Shown here piece by piece: positions 60,588 to 64,000 of a stretch of DNA of 64,000 nt. The stretch is from Segatella copri (GTDB lineage: Bacteria; Bacteroidota; Bacteroidia; Bacteroidales; Bacteroidaceae): assembly GCF_949820605.1 (NCBI RefSeq), contig NZ_CATKVU010000006.1, positions 2,216,501 to 2,280,500 on the forward strand, read 5' to 3'. The notes beneath the pieces were generated by a model. It did not search any database. It was not told the DNA's origin and saw nothing but the letters and a program-made list of their open reading frames with translations. Numbering within the stretch: the first letter of the stretch is position 1; every line of letters starts with the position of its first letter. A program made the translations under genes and the position numbers.

Positions 60588-62780
60588 ATGGAGCTATTGA
60601 CGATTGAGCACATAGATTTTACAATGATTGTAGAATGTACCAAGTTCGACAGGATTTGGAGCAAGGCCAAGAGTAATGTGGGAGAAGCCAATCTGCTTTC
60701 CACTTACTCGTGGTCGGAAGGTGTCGTGTCCGTAAAGCGGACTGCAGAAAATGACACAGACATCAGCATAGAACAAGGAGTACAAGCTCCTGCCGTATTC
60801 TTCGACAATGCCGACTATCCTATTTGGATAGAATTCGGAAGCCATGTAAAGAATGCCCAATTCTGTTCCATACTGCAAAACGACAACGACCACTTCTCTT
60901 TCCGCCGACATATCTTGGCTGGTTTCATCAACTACAAGAATGAGATAGGACGGAGCGAGATACAGCTCATCTACAACACCGACAAGGAGACTAAGACATT
61001 CCGTTTCGGCTTCGAGGTGCTCAGCACTAAGCTCGACTACCATGAGCATTGGCGTGCCATCGTGGAGGACATTGAGCGTGAATATCGCATGCTATCGCTC
61101 GACTATATGCGCCGCACCTTTCATGGTTTTGCTCCCGACACCAATGGCGAACACCCCGACATAATATGGTGGAGTGTGTTTGAAGGCGAACAACAGAAGT
61201 TCATAAAGGCTTGCAAAAACATCATCGTTCGTCCTCGCCACCGCTTGCATGGCGAAGAAGCGTATGTAAGAGCTGACAAACTGAAGCAGACACCCTACGA
61301 TATAGAAAACCGCCTTGCCGAACATCGAAAGGAAACAGCCCACCTATACCGAATAGAACAGCAAATACAGTCGAACGACACGCAGGAAAACCGTTTTTTG
61401 AAATTCGCCTTGCATCAAATAAGCAAGCGGTATGAAGAACTGCGCCAACGTATAGAAAACATAAAAACGGCATCAGACACCATGAAGGCTGCTATGCTCG
61501 GCACCTCAAACATTCTAAAACGCCTGCAACGGCATCCTTTCTTTCGCACTGTAGGTAGATTCAAGGGATTGAACCAAGAGAGCATGGTACTGCAAAAGGC
61601 AACAGGCTATAGCCAAGTGTACCGCACATGGAATCTGCTGCGGCGTGCCTATTCGCTCAATGACGGATTGTATCGCTTGCAGACAAAAGACATAGCTACA
61701 CTCTACGAAATATGGTGCTTCATTGAGGTGAGTCATATCGTCAAGGAGCAGCTATGCCTAGATGATGCGGATGTGGAACACCGCAACCGTATGGAGATGA
61801 ACGGTGTGTTCTCATGGGAACTCGGCAAAGGTGAGCACTCACGTATTCTATTCCGCAAGGATGGTGTGGAACTGGTGGAACTTGTGTACAACCCTAAGAA
61901 CACTGAGGCTGAGAACGTCAGCGTAGGACTGAAAGATGTGGTTGTGCCCACTGTACCGCAAAAACCGGACATCGTGCTGCAACTCACCAAGAACGACTTG
62001 CAGCAAGGTATGAAGATGACTTATCTCTTTGATGCCAAATACCGCATTGACGGCAGGGAGCAAGGTGTGGATGTGCCTCCAGAGGATGCCATCAACCAGA
62101 TGCACCGCTACCGTGATGCTATCTATTATCGTGACAATGATGCCAATGCCTTGAAGAAGGAGGTAATAGGCGGATATATTCTCTTCCCTGGTGACGGAGA
62201 GCCAAATGATGTGGCTGTGTCAAAGTTCTACAAGACGATAAAAGAGGTGAATATAGGAGCATTTCCACTTCGTCCGAAAGACACGGAAAACAGAAAGCTG
62301 TTGGAACAGTTCGTTGAAGAACTGATTCACACCAAGTCATATGAGACAATAGCCCATGTTATTCCTCAGAAAGGCGCATACGTGGAAGTTGGCAATCGTG
62401 TGCTTATAGGATTGGTGAAAGAAGACAATACGCAATATCAGAAGTTCATGGACGGAACTGCCACTTTGTATTATACAGGCAAACAGTTTCCTACAACTAT
62501 CGCCCTGCAAGACCTCCACTTCTTTATGCCTTACATCAAAGGACATGGAATGCGTGATGTGTACGAGATAGTCAAAGTACGAACTATTTCGAGCAAAGAG
62601 GCAAAGCAAACGGATAGCGATGATGCAGAAAGCAAGGCTCTGCGCTTGGCTTTCGAACTGAGATATGTGCGCAAGCAATATGCAGATTTTCATTCTGTTG
62701 ATGCAAGTAAATGGATAAGTTACACGTTTATTGATACGACTTTTGATAGGTTGGATGAATGTGTGGTGATTGATAAATAG
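60588..62780 (+). CDS. DUF2357 / PD-(D/E)XK nuclease in the McrC position
   Basis: A 730-residue protein. The N-terminal part has a long helical and beta region ('FGSHVKNAQFC', 'RRHILAGFINYKNEIG' ) of DUF2357 type, with 'RRTFHGFAPDTNGEHPDIIWWS'-like text, a coiled middle (about 250-310), then the nuclease: 'QKPDIVLQL' (about 459) and 'YLFDAKYRID' (about 480), i.e. P-D...D-x-K. The last 150 residues form another domain ('AYVEVGNRVLIGLVKEDN'). It starts 17 bases after the McrB-like gene and should be its nuclease subunit. G/C content is like the AAA+ part. Confidence 0.88.
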   Translation: MELLTIEHIDFTMIVECTKFDRIWSKAKSNVGEANLLSTYSWSEGVVSVKRTAENDTDISIEQGVQAPAVFFDNADYPIWIEFGSHVKNAQFCSILQNDNDHFSFRRHILAGFINYKNEIGRSEIQLIYNTDKETKTFRFGFEVLSTKLDYHEHWRAIVEDIEREYRMLSLDYMRRTFHGFAPDTNGEHPDIIWWSVFEGEQQKFIKACKNIIVRPRHRLHGEEAYVRADKLKQTPYDIENRLAEHRKETAHLYRIEQQIQSNDTQENRFLKFALHQISKRYEELRQRIENIKTASDTMKAAMLGTSNILKRLQRHPFFRTVGRFKGLNQESMVLQKATGYSQVYRTWNLLRRAYSLNDGLYRLQTKDIATLYEIWCFIEVSHIVKEQLCLDDADVEHRNRMEMNGVFSWELGKGEHSRILFRKDGVELVELVYNPKNTEAENVSVGLKDVVVPTVPQKPDIVLQLTKNDLQQGMKMTYLFDAKYRIDGREQGVDVPPEDAINQMHRYRDAIYYRDNDANALKKEVIGGYILFPGDGEPNDVAVSKFYKTIKEVNIGAFPLRPKDTENRKLLEQFVEELIHTKSYETIAHVIPQKGAYVEVGNRVLIGLVKEDNTQYQKFMDGTATLYYTGKQFPTTIALQDLHFFMPYIKGHGMRDVYEIVKVRTISSKEAKQTDSDDAESKALRLAFELRYVRKQYADFHSVDASKWISYTFIDTTFDRLDECVVIDK

Positions 62781-62796
62781 TAAAAACAAGAAAACA

Positions 62797-64000
62797 TATG
62801 GACACATCTAAACTCACACCAAATGAAATAGCAGAATCTTGGAAGGGATTGTTTTGCTTTAAAAAAGAAAATGGTACAATCATGGGGCTACGCTCACCTC
62901 AGATTGGAGCTTTACATTCCATGTTAGCTCATGTTGAAGACGGAGAAGAACGTGCTATAGTTGTAATGCCTACAGGAACAGGTAAAACAGAAACTATGCT
63001 TGCCTTTCTCATTGCAAATATGTGCAAAAAAGTTTTTGTTGTTGTTCCATCTGATGCACTTCGAAGCCAAATTGCCAAAAAATTCAAGGATTTGGGACTA
63101 TTGCCAAAATTGGGAATTGTACCACAAGATATAAATAAGCCTATCGTTTCAATGATAAAAAAATCATTGGATGATTCTGCCTGGAAAAATACAATTGATA
63201 AGTCAAACGTCATTATAACGACTATGGCAACTGCGGAGAGAATTTCTCCCAATATCCGGTCATACCTTAGAGAGCAAATTTCGTATTTGTTTGTTGATGA
63301 AGCACATCATTCAAAAGCTCAAACATGGGAGGCTTTCATAAATATCTTCCCACCTAAAAATGTTATAATGTTCACGGCTACACCATTTAGAAATGATGGA
63401 CAAAAATTAGCTGGTAAGGTTGTCTTTAATTTTTCATTAAAGAAAGCACAGGAGCAAGGGATAAAGAATTGCCAAATAGCCAAATATTCAATAGAGGAGG
63501 CTGACAAGGCAATTGCAGGAAAAGCAGTGGCTATTTTGAAATCTGATTTGGAGAATGGATATGACCATATTATTATGGCTCGATGTAAAAGTAAAAAGCG
63601 AGCAGAAGAAGTATATAAAGTCTATCAAGAATACAAAGAATACTCTCCTGTTGTCGTATATAGCGATATGCCAAACAGCTCCATCATATTAAATGAGATA
63701 AAGGAAAAGAAACATAGAATTATTGTCTGTGTCAATATGTTAGGCGAAGGTTATGATCTGCCTCAGTTGAAAATTGCTGCAATACATGATGAGAAACAAA
63801 GTTTGGCAGTTACATTACAATTTATAGGTCGATTTACGAGAACAAATGATATTCGGTTAGGAGCAGCTAGTTTTATAACAAATATAGCATACCCTCCAAT
63901 ACAAGAGGAAATTAATGCACTGTATCAGATGGATGCAGATTGGAATCTGTTATTGCCTCGTATTAACGAAGAAGCAGCAACAGAGCAACAGTCTTTGTCC
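62797..64000 (+). CDS. SF2 (DEAD/DEAH-type) helicase, 5' part (runs off the right edge)
   Basis: At least 401 residues from ATG 62797 (MDTSKLTPNEIAESWKGL). Motif I 'VVMPTGTGKTETMLAF' (about 57), Ia 'VFVVVPSDALRSQIAKKF', motif II 'YLFVDEAHHSKAQTW' (about 167), III 'MFTATPFRNDG', V/VI 'VNMLGEGYDLPQLK' and 'VTLQFIGRFTRTND'. The arrangement is that of helicases in type I/III-like restriction and other defence clusters. A/T-rich, unlike the McrC-type gene before it. It is 16 bases from that gene, so part of the same operon. Confidence 0.9.

Overview
The window reads as chromosome of a gut or oral Bacteroidales, most probably a Prevotella/Segatella (P. copri-like) species. The evidence is the promoter style (a -33 TTG/TTTG, about 20 bases, then TAnnTTTG, seen many times and on both strands), GldH, HmuY, a C10 (streptopain-type) protease with a C-terminal sorting-like domain, a BspA-type leucine-rich repeat protein, and the HU / smalltalk / amidase cassette. 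The species assignment is inference; no rRNA is present.

Layout. 1-8283 is housekeeping: the start of dnaE, psd-pssA (phosphatidylethanolamine synthesis), pyrH-birA-yraN, tadA, a coiled-coil lipoprotein, rsmI/tdk (divergent), an AI-2E-family permease and tRNA-Lys. 8320-19905 is accessory and decayed: a secreted nuclease, a lipoprotein, an ATPase, an AraC-type regulator remnant, a truncated BspA protein with a 47-residue peptide, a SatD/DUF3307 pair, HigBA and PIN toxin modules, the HU-smalltalk-amidase cassette, and a repeat-rich non-coding kilobase with a 22-bp tandem array. 19925-35318 is core again: sugar permease, metF-holB-PSP1-gldH, the cell-shape operon mreB-mreC-mreD-mrdA-rodA preceded by a stand-alone IMP cyclohydrolase, and clpB. 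35393-37340 holds gene fragments and an Rpn-type nuclease. 37690-42524 is hflX, a DUF4954 protein and class I fumarase. 42633-48214 has the C10 protease, a zincin lipoprotein with a propeller-like partner, and a 293-bp MITE-like element. 48394-57336 is an iron/heme-acquisition region: a siderophore-type TonB receptor, then LRR lipoprotein, DUF4903-like lipoprotein, HmuR-like receptor, HmuY and a membrane protein; both transcription units start from nearly identical promoter/leader sequences.

From 57329 to the end there is a defence island that begins at a broken copy of the preceding membrane gene and an integrase remnant: small HTH regulator, Dam-type adenine methylase, McrB-type AAA+ GTPase, DUF2357/PD-(D/E)XK protein in the McrC position, and an SF2 helicase running off the window. 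Base composition changes sharply inside the mcrB-like gene, as if a new recognition domain had been swapped in. This island, the SatD-like protein (whose N-terminal half follows the class III nucleotide cyclase pattern) beside a membrane protein, and a class of degenerate 7-bp-period repeats lying between genes all along the window are the most interesting things seen here.
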